NCBI RefSeq assembly: GCF_000176135.1
Contig: NZ_ACZN01000016.1
Coordinates: 620,001 to 684,000, forward strand
Reading direction: 5' to 3'
DNA from: Vibrio coralliilyticus ATCC BAA-450
Lineage (GTDB): Bacteria; Pseudomonadota; Gammaproteobacteria; Enterobacterales; Vibrionaceae
DNA length: 64,000 nt
Part shown: positions 1 to 9,158 of the stretch, one piece after another
Position numbering within the stretch: the stretch's first letter is position 1
Layout: each line of letters opens with the position of its first letter
Notes under the pieces: model-generated
What the model was told of the DNA's origin: nothing
The model's database searches: none
The model's input: only the letters and a program-made list of their open reading frames with translations
Position numbers and translations under genes: made by a program

Positions 1-2
1 AT

Positions 3-2498
3 GAATCAGAGTATATTGACTTCATTATCGATTGCATCGAGAAAACTAAGAGTGAAAATGTAAAAAAAATTATATTTGATGATGCAGCTAGACAGTCTTT
101 GATAAAAGGCTTCTCAGAAAAAATGTTGAGTCGTATTCAAAAAGTAGGAGATAAATTTGGCTTGAGTTCACCCGACCTTGTTGATGCGATTCATCTACTT
201 AAAAAACAAAACCGAGATAAACTTCCGACGAAACAATCTTTAGGTTCAGAGAGTAAAGAGCAAGAAATTGATTGGAGTTCAGTTTTTCGTTCAAACAATT
301 TTACTTCTTCTGATCATATTGAAAACTCATTGGGCAATTTCAACCGAATTAAAAATGGATGTCACATAAATGTATTTTGGGAACAGGTTTATCTAAAGGT
401 TCCTACACTGTCTTCTGTGGACTTCATTCGCTCTATCTTGAGATGTAAATCTCTATCTAAATATGAATTGCAAAGCTTCTTAGAAAGTACACCTATAGAA
501 TGGCTTCAACATGATGATTTTAAAAAGGTATGGTTACAGGTTTTTGATTTATATGTAGAAAATAATGCTAGCCTTGTCTCAAGTCCATGGTGGGTGGAGC
601 AGTCAACGTCAAGATTTCCCTTGAAAGAAGACTTTGCTAAACTAAGATGTAACGGCGTAATCAAAGCTCTCGAGGCTAAAAGTGATTTTGATGATGCTGA
701 GTTCATTTTTTCAGTTATATCTGTCGTATCTGATAAGCTTAGTCCGACTGAAGCCAGAGATGCCTTGAGCTATGCTCTTGATCGGGTCGAACTTCATATC
801 GATCAGGATGACGCAGATGGAAGTTGGGATCACTGGTTAGAACCTTCTTGTAGCACTCCTGAAGCTTATGCATCTTTTATTTGGTCACTAATCTCTAATC
901 CTACATCTAAAATATGTTGGGAAGGTGTTCATATAATTTACCGCCTTGTTGAGTGTGGTTGTGACAAAATTATTGATTCATTGATCCTTCTTTTTCCACG
1001 CAATGATAACGCAGCATTCGCGTCAAACAAGTTTCGATTCTACAAGCATCATGCACAGCTCTATTTTTTAATAGCGATGCTCAGAGGAGCCAAATCAAAT
1101 CCGGCAACTTTATTGAGGTATAGCTCATTTTTTATTGAGCAAGCTACAAGTGCAGATCATATCCTATTGGAACACTATGCCTCTAAAGTTGCTTTTGAGT
1201 TGTTGCAGAAAGACTCTACTGTTTATAGTACGGACGAGATTTGTAAGTTGAAGGAGGTTGGGAAGAGCCAATTCGGTAAAAATATTCTCAAATCACGAGA
1301 TGAGTGTGTAGATGTAAATATTGCGAGTAGTGGTGAAGACATTCCTGATGTCTCATTTTTCCTCGATTTTCAAGAGTACTGGCTGAAGCCGTTAGCCAAC
1401 GTTTTTAATGTTTCAGTCAAATCATTGAAACAAGCTGCAATGAATATAGTGATTAATGAATGGGGAATTAGCCCCAATGACCAGTTCTTCGACGATCCAA
1501 GAAGTTATGGTCGAAAGGAAACACATTCAAGGCACTATTCAATACCTCCAACTCAGCGTTTTGATTTTTATTTGGGGTATCACGTAGTATTTACTCTTGC
1601 TTCGCGCCTAATTAAAAACATTCCTATAGCACAAAGCAAAAACGATTGGGAGGGAGATCGCTGGTTTGAATGGTTATCTGGACACTTATTGTCAACAGAT
1701 AATGGTTATTTGCTAGCTGATTTAAGAGATCCTGCTCCTCTAATTAGGAGGGGCTGGCTTGAAGAAATAGTCACAGAGTCATGGCGTTGGGAAATTCTTG
1801 ATTGCGACTTTTTCGAAGGTCTGTTGTTGAAACATAAAGAGAAAACATTTGTTTGTGTCACAGGTTTATGGGCTGACACCGATGGTCGCGGTAACAATGA
1901 GGAATACCGTATTTCAAGCGCCTTAGTATCACCGAGCAACTCTGATTCGCTATTAAAAGCGCTAGTCACTTGCAAAAATAGTCACGACTATAAGCTTCCT
2001 ACATATGAAGAAGAACGGTTTGAATTGGATGATCATGACTTTCAATTAAAGGGATGGATCGTTGAGCCTGATTCATACAAGCGCTTCGATGAAATAGACC
2101 CTTATGCCGGGGAACTCCAGTTTCCAAGCAAAAGGATAGGAAGTGAATATGAGAAATTACTTCAATTGAGCTATTGCAGCCTCAGTCGAACCTATACTGA
2201 CATCCTAGGTAACAAGCATGGTTTCTCTGAAACTTGGACTGATACCCATACCCGATACAATGAAGGGATCATACGAAAGGGGGATAGGGTCTACATGTCT
2301 TTAGATATGCTTAAAACCCTCTGCATTGATACTGAATTGTCACTTATATTTGAAGTGTCGATTAGTCGCCAAAGCTCAACTTTTGATAAGGATTTACCAA
2401 CAGATGTCAAATACTCAGGCCAATATTGTAACTTGTATACTCTCTCAAGAGATGGAGTCATCAAAGACTACCAATCAAGATGTTATCAACTTAGGTAA
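3..2498 (+). CDS. Large protein of unknown function, C-terminal part only (5' end outside window)
   Basis: The frame is open from the left edge, with sense codons from position 3, so the true start lies outside the window and at least 831 residues are present. No catalytic motif is recognised. The visible part is helical and charged, with many Trp/Tyr/Phe residues and no membrane segment, and ends in a beta-rich stretch (YSGQYCNLYTLSRDG) near residue 810. Its last 47 bases overlap the next gene, so the two are probably translationally coupled. Low GC and uncharacterised neighbours suggest a defence gene. By inference the missing N-terminus could carry a STAND/NACHT-like ATPase or nuclease, but nothing visible proves this. 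Confidence 0.8.
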   Translation, partial: ESEYIDFIIDCIEKTKSENVKKIIFDDAARQSLIKGFSEKMLSRIQKVGDKFGLSSPDLVDAIHLLKKQNRDKLPTKQSLGSESKEQEIDWSSVFRSNNFTSSDHIENSLGNFNRIKNGCHINVFWEQVYLKVPTLSSVDFIRSILRCKSLSKYELQSFLESTPIEWLQHDDFKKVWLQVFDLYVENNASLVSSPWWVEQSTSRFPLKEDFAKLRCNGVIKALEAKSDFDDAEFIFSVISVVSDKLSPTEARDALSYALDRVELHIDQDDADGSWDHWLEPSCSTPEAYASFIWSLISNPTSKICWEGVHIIYRLVECGCDKIIDSLILLFPRNDNAAFASNKFRFYKHHAQLYFLIAMLRGAKSNPATLLRYSSFFIEQATSADHILLEHYASKVAFELLQKDSTVYSTDEICKLKEVGKSQFGKNILKSRDECVDVNIASSGEDIPDVSFFLDFQEYWLKPLANVFNVSVKSLKQAAMNIVINEWGISPNDQFFDDPRSYGRKETHSRHYSIPPTQRFDFYLGYHVVFTLASRLIKNIPIAQSKNDWEGDRWFEWLSGHLLSTDNGYLLADLRDPAPLIRRGWLEEIVTESWRWEILDCDFFEGLLLKHKEKTFVCVTGLWADTDGRGNNEEYRISSALVSPSNSDSLLKALVTCKNSHDYKLPTYEEERFELDDHDFQLKGWIVEPDSYKRFDEIDPYAGELQFPSKRIGSEYEKLLQLSYCSLSRTYTDILGNKHGFSETWTDTHTRYNEGIIRKGDRVYMSLDMLKTLCIDTELSLIFEVSISRQSSTFDKDLPTDVKYSGQYCNLYTLSRDGVIKDYQSRCYQLR

Positions 2499-3141
2499 AG
2501 CGATCATTGCAGAGCTTGATATGGAAATAGAGTGCAATACCCCTGCTCGTTGGATGGTCCATTACATTGCCGAGAATATCAACAAAGCTAGTCATAGTGA
2601 TGGCGATGCGAAGGATACTGCTGAAAGAAACTGTGTCGATGCAATTATTAAGCTTTGGCAGCATCGTTCAGAACTTCCTAGAGGCATCAGGCCTTTTACT
2701 GAGTTTGACTCAGTTTTTCAGGGGCTTAGCCGTCTAGACAGTTCGAGTAGTAACCACTATTACAATGAGTTCCTTCAGTTTGATGAAGAAATTGATGACG
2801 AGGAGTCAACCGACACTAAACAGTGGGTCAACGTTGCTTTAACAGTGGACCAAGCAGCTAAAAGTTTAGTTTCAGAATGCTTCGAAAAGGCGGCTCAATC
2901 TGCCTTAACCGAGAAGTCTAAAAGTATTCTGCAGCTTGCACCAAAAAGCTCCGGAGATGACATTAAGGTTTTGTTGAGTTTTCTAGATGATGAAATCGAC
3001 GAAAATACATTGAAAGAGAAAAAGATAGCTGACATCGAGTCAAAAATAGCGAGAATACAATCATTAAAAGAAGCTTGTGACGTATTTCTAGAAAGTTACA
3101 AAGGTGATTTGGAAGAGTTAGTTAAGCGAGATATTACTTGA
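2452..3141 (+). CDS. Small acidic protein of unknown function, partner of the upstream large protein
   Basis: A 229-residue soluble, acidic, mostly helical protein. The start chosen is ATG 2452 (MESSKTTNQD), after a purine-rich CAAGAG; an ATG at 2404 in the same frame is the alternative. Either start overlaps the 3' end of the upstream large gene, which points to a two-gene operon and probably a physical complex. Residues about 60-90 hold a Trp/Arg/Pro-rich stretch (LWQHRSELPRGIRPF) that looks like the conserved core. The C-terminal 50 residues are a predicted coiled coil rich in Glu and Lys. Family not recognised. A regulatory or adaptor subunit for the large protein is inference from gene order only. 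Confidence 0.75.
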   Translation: MESSKTTNQDVINLGKAIIAELDMEIECNTPARWMVHYIAENINKASHSDGDAKDTAERNCVDAIIKLWQHRSELPRGIRPFTEFDSVFQGLSRLDSSSSNHYYNEFLQFDEEIDDEESTDTKQWVNVALTVDQAAKSLVSECFEKAAQSALTEKSKSILQLAPKSSGDDIKVLLSFLDDEIDENTLKEKKIADIESKIARIQSLKEACDVFLESYKGDLEELVKRDIT

Positions 3142-3232
3142 TGTTAGCCGTAAGCTCTGTGGTAAGAGTTTGCACTTGGCCTAAGCAATCTGCTCCGAGC
3201 CCAAACGAAGTAGCTTTTACTGATTAACTATA

Positions 3233-4897
3233 GTGAAATATAGATGTTATGTTAATGGAATGGGTTATATGCTTTTCGAGTGTTTAGGCTTCGCTGATTG
3301 TAGTTACGATCCGGCAAAACCGACTACATACTTTGGCCTAGGTGATTTAATCGCAGCGCTTGGGTTAGCTATAGCGTTCTGGCAATTGGTAACTCCTCTT
3401 ATAAAACTGCGTATAAAATGTCATCAATTTAGTAAATTTGCTATCGGCTTGTCATCATTAGCGATCTTTTCTATTTTGATCGCAGCAGTACTCCCTTCTA
3501 TCCCGGGAACAGCAATACCGTTGTTAGGATATCCACTATTTTGGGAGGTTTCTGCCACTGTATTCATCTTAGTTTCGGCATTAATAGCTTGGAGGGCTGC
3601 TACTACAAAAGTAACCCTTAAAGATGATAACTTCCAGCTTTACCAAAGAGAGTTATTCCAAGCACTAGAAGGGCAGGATAAAGGTGCACTCTTTTCTATC
3701 GTAGATGAGCTGTCAGTACCAAACATCAAGTATCTTGCCATCAACTACTATTGTGAACATGAGTGTGAAAACAAAAGGTTGGCTCACAACATAATTGTCA
3801 TGCTCTCAGATGAAGACATCACAAATAACATAGTGATTCATAACCCTATGTTATTTTATAACCTTCTCGATGAGTTTTCACGTCATAGAGAACCAGACCG
3901 TGGCTTCTTTAATAAGCTTGTCGAGGAACTTATTTCAGCTAGTTGTAGGTGCGAAAACTCTTTCTTTTACCAGAGTGGGAAATTCCAAGGGATTGGCATT
4001 TTTAACGATAACGCTGGGGCGTTAATTTTCGGTTGCTATGACTTTCACAGTGCTTATCGCGTTTATAATCTGAATGGTTTCTTCTCGTATGGTGAGCCTT
4101 TCGTTAATAGAAAGGGATACTGGGAATCATATCACGTACTAGCAAAGATCTCAGTAGACACGATTCTTTACGGGAAATCTTACGATGGAAGTGTCTACAG
4201 TAGAGAAGACTTATTCTCGAGTTTTGTGATTGGTTTAAAAAATACAATTGACCTCTTACATCAAGTATCAGATGACGCGAAGTTTACCGCGCGATATGTG
4301 TTTAATGATGTTCTCCAGTACTCATTTCAGTCATACCTAACCTATATGAACAAATTTCAATCCGACCCACACTTAGATGGAAATAGACCTTTAGAGAAAG
4401 AGTGGGTCGATGTGTTGGATAGATTCACGCTCCTCAGCTCAAGAGCTGACTATTCAGATAAGTACTCAAATGGTCAAGTTTTTGCCGACATTTTTGAATG
4501 GCTTTTCTCGGATCTAAATGAACTAGGTAGCAATAAATATCAAGAAAATATCATCGATGCGTTTCTCGAAGGACTCACTTCCAAAACAAACCGTGCACTG
4601 GACATAAATTGCAATCTTCATGGCTACAAATATGTTGTAAGGCAACTCATTAGCTACATTAGATTTGAAGATGTCACTGTTTATCAGTCTAAACGATTAT
4701 ACTCGGAGAAACTTTCCACTTTTTGTGAAGTAGTAAGTAGAAGCGTACTGTCCAATATTACTAGCTTTGATAAAACTGATAAATTGGAAATTCTACTTCC
4801 TAGTAACGTAAAATTGAATAGAATCGGTGGTTATGTTAGATATGAATATACCAGCTCTTTCCGAGACTACAGGTTGATAGATAAAGTAGATGGTTAG
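3233..4897 (+). CDS. Membrane-anchored protein of unknown function
   Basis: Up to 554 residues. Three hydrophobic segments lie in the first 130 residues (about 37-58, 67-90 and 98-120), followed by a roughly 430-residue soluble part, probably cytoplasmic, with no recognised motif. GTG 3233 gives the longest frame but lacks a convincing ribosome site; ATG 3260 or 3269, just before the first membrane segment, are plausible. It follows the two-gene module by 91 bases on the same strand and may belong to it or be a separate cargo gene. Membrane anchoring plus a large unknown domain is common among abortive-infection effectors, but here that is only an analogy. Confidence 0.7.
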   Translation: MKYRCYVNGMGYMLFECLGFADCSYDPAKPTTYFGLGDLIAALGLAIAFWQLVTPLIKLRIKCHQFSKFAIGLSSLAIFSILIAAVLPSIPGTAIPLLGYPLFWEVSATVFILVSALIAWRAATTKVTLKDDNFQLYQRELFQALEGQDKGALFSIVDELSVPNIKYLAINYYCEHECENKRLAHNIIVMLSDEDITNNIVIHNPMLFYNLLDEFSRHREPDRGFFNKLVEELISASCRCENSFFYQSGKFQGIGIFNDNAGALIFGCYDFHSAYRVYNLNGFFSYGEPFVNRKGYWESYHVLAKISVDTILYGKSYDGSVYSREDLFSSFVIGLKNTIDLLHQVSDDAKFTARYVFNDVLQYSFQSYLTYMNKFQSDPHLDGNRPLEKEWVDVLDRFTLLSSRADYSDKYSNGQVFADIFEWLFSDLNELGSNKYQENIIDAFLEGLTSKTNRALDINCNLHGYKYVVRQLISYIRFEDVTVYQSKRLYSEKLSTFCEVVSRSVLSNITSFDKTDKLEILLPSNVKLNRIGGYVRYEYTSSFRDYRLIDKVDG

Positions 4898-5066
4898 TTG
4901 TAGTAATCCATACAGGAACTTACACATACGCTCGTCAGTCACGACTCTATCGTACTACTGTTACCATATGTCGCATTTTGGACAGAATATGCCAGCGATT
5001 TTTGTAAATTAGCGCAACTAAGATTAGTTTTTGCAAGGATAAAAATTTCTCAGAGATCCCCCTTAC

Positions 5067-6545
5067 TTACATACTCAACCTTTCTGCTTTAACTTGAGCC
5101 AGTACACTAACCACCTCAGTCTGGTACTGTTCAATTGTGTATTCAAAATTAAAAAACTCATCGTAGCACCTATTAAATGCTCGTTCTTTAAAGTTTTTGT
5201 ACCAACTGATGGTGTTTAGTCCATACTTTTCAATTAGTGGCTGCACGACGTTTATACAGTTTTGTTGTAGAAGCATTAATGAGAATTTTTCCAACATCAT
5301 TGAACCAAAGAAATTTTCAGATAAATAGTCTTTAAGTTCTGTTTCACTCATCCGATTAACATCACATATATGTTCCTCTACAATCCGATTATAAATCTCC
5401 ATATACTTTGATTCTGAGTAACACTGAATTAGAGCCGTAAACTCAGCAATTTGCTCTCTCGTTAAACTTGAAAGTAACTTTTTTCCTAACTCACTTTTCT
5501 TTGATAGCTCCTGTGTAATTTTATCAAAATCAGGCTTATATATTCGGGTTTTACTCTTCGTGCGTTCATATTCTGACAGATACTCTTCCACTGGCTTATA
5601 ATCAAAATACACATCAAATATTGTTCTGGTCGCTTCCAAATTTAGGTGCTTTGGTTTGTTAATAATTTTCAGGCTGTGATTTAAATAATGATTACTTTCT
5701 ATTGCAGAAATCGTTTTGCTATACAAGCCACTTGATAACTTAAATTTATCTCTGACAAATGGTTTGGCTTGCTTAGCTATGGGTTCGCCCTCTTTACTTT
5801 CGTATTTAGCAAGCATCAAAGAAATTGACTGCAGGTCATAAAGTGAAAGCTGATTTGGTGTGGTCACCCAACTGTACTCGTATTTCATCTCATTTGTAAT
5901 ATCATCCTGAAAATCAAACATCTTGAATAGCAATGTAAACCTGAGTTCAAGTATTCCAATGTTTATAAGTGGTGTTTCAGATAAATGAACCTGACTATCG
6001 TTGCTGGCAGGATATCTAAATGTTTGGCCTGTAGGGTCGATATCTGCAATATCTTTGATGTAAGGGTCAAGAAGGGGGACAAGCTTGTTGAAACGTGAAT
6101 CGATTATAGGAGCATATTCACTAACCAGACTCCATAATTTAGAAAGGTTATGAGTGGATGCTTCATCTATTGTAGGAAAGGGCATAAGTGTCCCCTTTAA
6201 AGAAGGATCTTTTGCTACTTTCGCATCCCTATACTGTTTAAGCTTCACGTCCCTTTTAGTCGCTAAAATACTTAAATCTTTCCACCATTTTTTTAGCCTT
6301 AGCTCAACGGCATGCCTCATGTTGAAACATATAGGATATACCAAATAATCAAGGTGAGTTCTTAATTCAGAAGATTCTTTCGCTGATCTAATTAGCTCCA
6401 GTGCAGCACTTGAAAACCCAAGTGCGTAATCAGTATTTGATCGTGGTTCTCCTTCAGGTGCGAAGCTACCATTGTGACCGACTGTGGCATTTAGGTGAAT
6501 CGTTTCACCCCCAGAAAAGGTATCGTTTTCTATTCTTTGATTCAC
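5067..6545 (-). CDS. Unknown 492-residue soluble protein
   Basis: Convergent with the preceding gene and separated from it by 169 bases. The frame starts at GTG 6545, preceded by AGGG at workable spacing. No signal peptide or membrane segment is seen. Residues about 70-95 contain an amphipathic helix with a MRHAVELRLKKWW pattern. Similar Arg-His/Glu-Leu-x-Leu-Lys helices occur in all-helical domains of many uncharacterised defence-island proteins, but the HEPN R-x4-6-H motif is not clearly present. The rest is helical and rich in Lys, Glu and Tyr. It is transcribed alone. A role in phage defence is inferred from position only. Confidence 0.72.
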   Translation of the reverse strand: MNQRIENDTFSGGETIHLNATVGHNGSFAPEGEPRSNTDYALGFSSAALELIRSAKESSELRTHLDYLVYPICFNMRHAVELRLKKWWKDLSILATKRDVKLKQYRDAKVAKDPSLKGTLMPFPTIDEASTHNLSKLWSLVSEYAPIIDSRFNKLVPLLDPYIKDIADIDPTGQTFRYPASNDSQVHLSETPLINIGILELRFTLLFKMFDFQDDITNEMKYEYSWVTTPNQLSLYDLQSISLMLAKYESKEGEPIAKQAKPFVRDKFKLSSGLYSKTISAIESNHYLNHSLKIINKPKHLNLEATRTIFDVYFDYKPVEEYLSEYERTKSKTRIYKPDFDKITQELSKKSELGKKLLSSLTREQIAEFTALIQCYSESKYMEIYNRIVEEHICDVNRMSETELKDYLSENFFGSMMLEKFSLMLLQQNCINVVQPLIEKYGLNTISWYKNFKERAFNRCYDEFFNFEYTIEQYQTEVVSVLAQVKAERLSM

Positions 6546-6895
6546 TATAACACCCTGCTATATAGCTGATATCCATTAAATAAATTAACTGCTTTCTCTT
6601 TAGATATTTGATTTATAATAGGTTTATTAGATAAATTAAGTCAAAGACTAAGCTCGAGAATTGTTATACATGCCCGTCCGGCAAACTTTGGGGCAAGTCG
6701 TCTGAGCCAAGAACACACTACAGCCAAGAGCACTACACTGACACATTGATTGACAGAAATTAGTTAAAGCATTAACTCTACCACTAAGACTCAAATCAAA
6801 TTTTTGTAGTTTGCTCAAACTAGTTGATTTCATCTGGTAATGATAGGCTTGAGTGCTATTCACATGATGATTGATTTCTTTATAATCATGGTTTT
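6546..6895. other. Gene-free stretch between divergent accessory genes
   Basis: 350 bases hold the promoters of the leftward 492-residue gene and the rightward putAbiC gene. The centre (about 6660-6780) is less AT-rich than its surroundings. A 71-codon leftward frame at 6648-6863 is Cys- and Ser-rich and resembles no protein I know. No terminator, tRNA or insertion-sequence end is visible. Confidence 0.5.
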
Positions 6896-8197
6896 ATGGT
6901 TATTGTGAAGCGAAAAACAATGAAAAATGGCGATGTATATCGAGGGATAAATTTTGAAATTGAGCAAACAGATGCAGGATACGTGGGGCTGGTCGATTTG
7001 CAAAAGTACAGTAAATCCATTAGCCGAGATAGTTTGGCAGAGTTGAAATGTGCCTTGAGAGAGAATGTTGATGAGTTCTTTAATCAACACCCAGATATAT
7101 CGCCTAATAATAGAGCGGAACCAAGTACAGTTGTGTATTGGCTTTTTGCTTGTATCGGTATTCTATGGATGTTGTGGTTATGGGGCAGTTATCCGGGAGA
7201 TTTAGTTACTGATGGTTTTAATTTGGTTAACTCCAGCGAAAACTCGTCAACAGGTAACGTAAAATCAAGTTGGTTGAATGACTTTGGCTCATTTTTCAAC
7301 AATATGGCAGCACCTATTATTTCTTTGCTATCGTATTTTGGTTTGCTCTATACGCTCGTCCAACAAAACAAATCCCATAGAGTTTCTCTAGATGAGTTGG
7401 AGCTAACTCGGCGTGAACTGCAAAGCTCTGCGGAAGCGCAAAGGGATCAAGCAGGGACTCTTGAAGAGCAGTTAAAGGAAGCGAAAAGAACAGCCAAGCA
7501 AGAACGTTTTGATAGTACGTTTTCAAGCCTGTTGACCGAACATAACCAGATGCTCAGCCAATTATCTGGGAATAAGAATGTTAAGTTGTATGATACTGAG
7601 CATAGAGGGCTAGAAAAAGAGTCGTTGAATGATATTCGCAACGTTATTCTGGATGATTCAAGCTTAAGCCGATATTTTCGAAATCTATATCAACTACTTA
7701 AATATATTGCAAAGAATCATGTAGATAACACAGAAAAAATCTTCACTGACGAGTACTTGAAGGGTGTGCCCTCAGAGGAAGAAAAGTATTATTCAAGCTT
7801 AGTTCGATCAATGCTCCCAATGAACATCTTAAGGTTACTAGCAGTAAATTGTCATGATGGTGTTGTCGACGATCATTCCTTCCATAAATATTTCTTACTT
7901 ATAGAAAGATATAGCTTTTTAGAGCATTTGAATGTAAACAAGCCATTAACGTTTAATAAACAAGGCTGGAATACAAATTCTTCAAGAGATTATATTCCGA
8001 ATGCGTATGAGATGATCTTGAAGGCTTATTCTCACAAGTCATTTGATCAAAATGAAAGTCTCAAACAAAAAGAAAAAAATTTGTCTCAGTTGCTAAAAAA
8101 AGGCGCGAAAGTGGCCATAAGTGATCAAAGTATTCTTAATAGAAGTTATTATGATGGCAGTGTTTATCACAAGGTCAAAGAAAGTAACGCATCGTAA
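6896..8197 (+). CDS. Putative phage abortive-infection protein (putAbiC domain)
   Basis: 433 residues. The N-terminal 79 residues are soluble. There are two membrane segments (about 80-97 and 137-156), a Gln/Glu/Arg-rich coiled coil (158-203), and then a C-terminal domain opening with RFDSTFSSLLTEHN (204-217) and containing YFRNLYQLLKYI and YYSSLVRSMLPMNILRLL. These are the hallmarks I associate with the putAbiC family (Pfam PF16872), membrane proteins linked to abortive infection by phage. ATG 6896 gives the full frame; ATG 6920 is a possible shorter start. It stands alone in low-GC DNA between divergent and convergent unknown genes. Activity against phage is inferred from the family. Confidence 0.72.
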   Translation: MVIVKRKTMKNGDVYRGINFEIEQTDAGYVGLVDLQKYSKSISRDSLAELKCALRENVDEFFNQHPDISPNNRAEPSTVVYWLFACIGILWMLWLWGSYPGDLVTDGFNLVNSSENSSTGNVKSSWLNDFGSFFNNMAAPIISLLSYFGLLYTLVQQNKSHRVSLDELELTRRELQSSAEAQRDQAGTLEEQLKEAKRTAKQERFDSTFSSLLTEHNQMLSQLSGNKNVKLYDTEHRGLEKESLNDIRNVILDDSSLSRYFRNLYQLLKYIAKNHVDNTEKIFTDEYLKGVPSEEEKYYSSLVRSMLPMNILRLLAVNCHDGVVDDHSFHKYFLLIERYSFLEHLNVNKPLTFNKQGWNTNSSRDYIPNAYEMILKAYSHKSFDQNESLKQKEKNLSQLLKKGAKVAISDQSILNRSYYDGSVYHKVKESNAS

Positions 8198-8283
8198 AGA
8201 CAATAATCTTTTTAGATGAGGAAATAGACGGCTCCGTAGCGACTTTTAGCTCTATCTAATTTTGGGGCAGAAGCACTTTATGG

Positions 8284-8329
8284 CAACCTGTCAGATCTAG
8301 CCAAGTGAGGTTACTAAGCTGACAGGTTG
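8284..8329. repeat. 11-bp inverted repeat downstream of the putAbiC gene
   Basis: CAACCTGTCAG at 8284-8294 is the exact reverse complement of CTGACAGGTTG at 8319-8329, with a 24-base loop. It lies between the convergent putAbiC gene and the 164-residue gene. No U-run follows on either strand, so it is not a textbook terminator. It could be an mRNA 3' stabiliser or a protein or recombinase site. Confidence 0.55.
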
Positions 8330-8366
8330 TTATCAGATTAATTAAGTTTAGTCGTTTGCAAATGTC

Positions 8367-8861
8367 TTACGCACTACAATTTTCATTTTGGTTGCTAAGA
8401 TTCGTTTGGAGAACTCTCGTAGAGTGATAAAAAGCGGCTTTCCTATCACAAAAAACCTCTCGATAATCGTCATAAGAATCGACAACAAAGATAACTCGTA
8501 GGTTTTCTATTGAACGAGCTGTTAATCGATTACGCAGCCAACCTGAAAAGTTAGGATCCTTTAACGCCTCGACACCGTAGAGCCAGAGCCAAGTAGGATA
8601 CTCATTTTCCTCAATAGACTTATTCAGCTTCCCTGACGACGTGAAATTTTGTTTCCACTGATTCAAATCAATTGTTTTTACAGCGACCCCTAAGGATTCA
8701 TTAATTCGTTCAATATTAGAGATTAACGAGTTGGTCAAGTCTGGACGAAACACGTGATGCATACGCATATCTAGGGCCCAAGCACATCTAACATATCGTT
8801 CTAAACCTACTTCATAATCATTGAAGTTAGCTTCGATGTCTTCAAGCGTTTTTGCATGCAT
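8367..8861 (-). CDS. Unknown 164-residue protein
   Basis: A small soluble acidic protein. ATG 8861 has AAGAG eight bases upstream. The middle has an aromatic patch (EEYPTWLWLYG-like, about residues 86-97), followed by a region that may form a Rossmann-like strand (LRVIFVVDSYDDYREVF, about 120-137). The family is not recognised. It lies 297 bases downstream of another small leftward gene and might be cotranscribed with it. The 297-base spacer has no clear reading frame and no terminator. Position inside the low-GC block suggests mobile cargo; function unknown. Confidence 0.65.
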   Translation of the reverse strand: MHAKTLEDIEANFNDYEVGLERYVRCAWALDMRMHHVFRPDLTNSLISNIERINESLGVAVKTIDLNQWKQNFTSSGKLNKSIEENEYPTWLWLYGVEALKDPNFSGWLRNRLTARSIENLRVIFVVDSYDDYREVFCDRKAAFYHSTRVLQTNLSNQNENCSA

Positions 8862-9158
8862 TTACTGTACTCTTAGTTTTATCGTTACGTTATCGCAACT
8901 TTTAGTTCGTTAGTATGGTAACTCTTAACGAAAAGACTTTCGAATAGAAATCAGTTTGCTACTACAATGGTCCTCAACTCTTTTTAGGTTTGTACACATG
9001 TCGATTGGTTTGTTAACTCGTAAAGAGAAGATGAGAGATAAGTTGATGTGGATTCACTCTATAATGAAAAGCGTGTGGTTATCTTCAGCCAAATGAATGA
9101 AAGCAGTATCAAACCTTCAAGACGAAAAAAGCGCAGATGGTTTACGTTATTGAACTAC

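Noticed and set aside
6648..6863. 71-codon leftward frame between accessory genes
   Set aside because: No ribosome site, odd Cys-rich composition, overlaps the promoter region of the putAbiC gene; no supporting feature.
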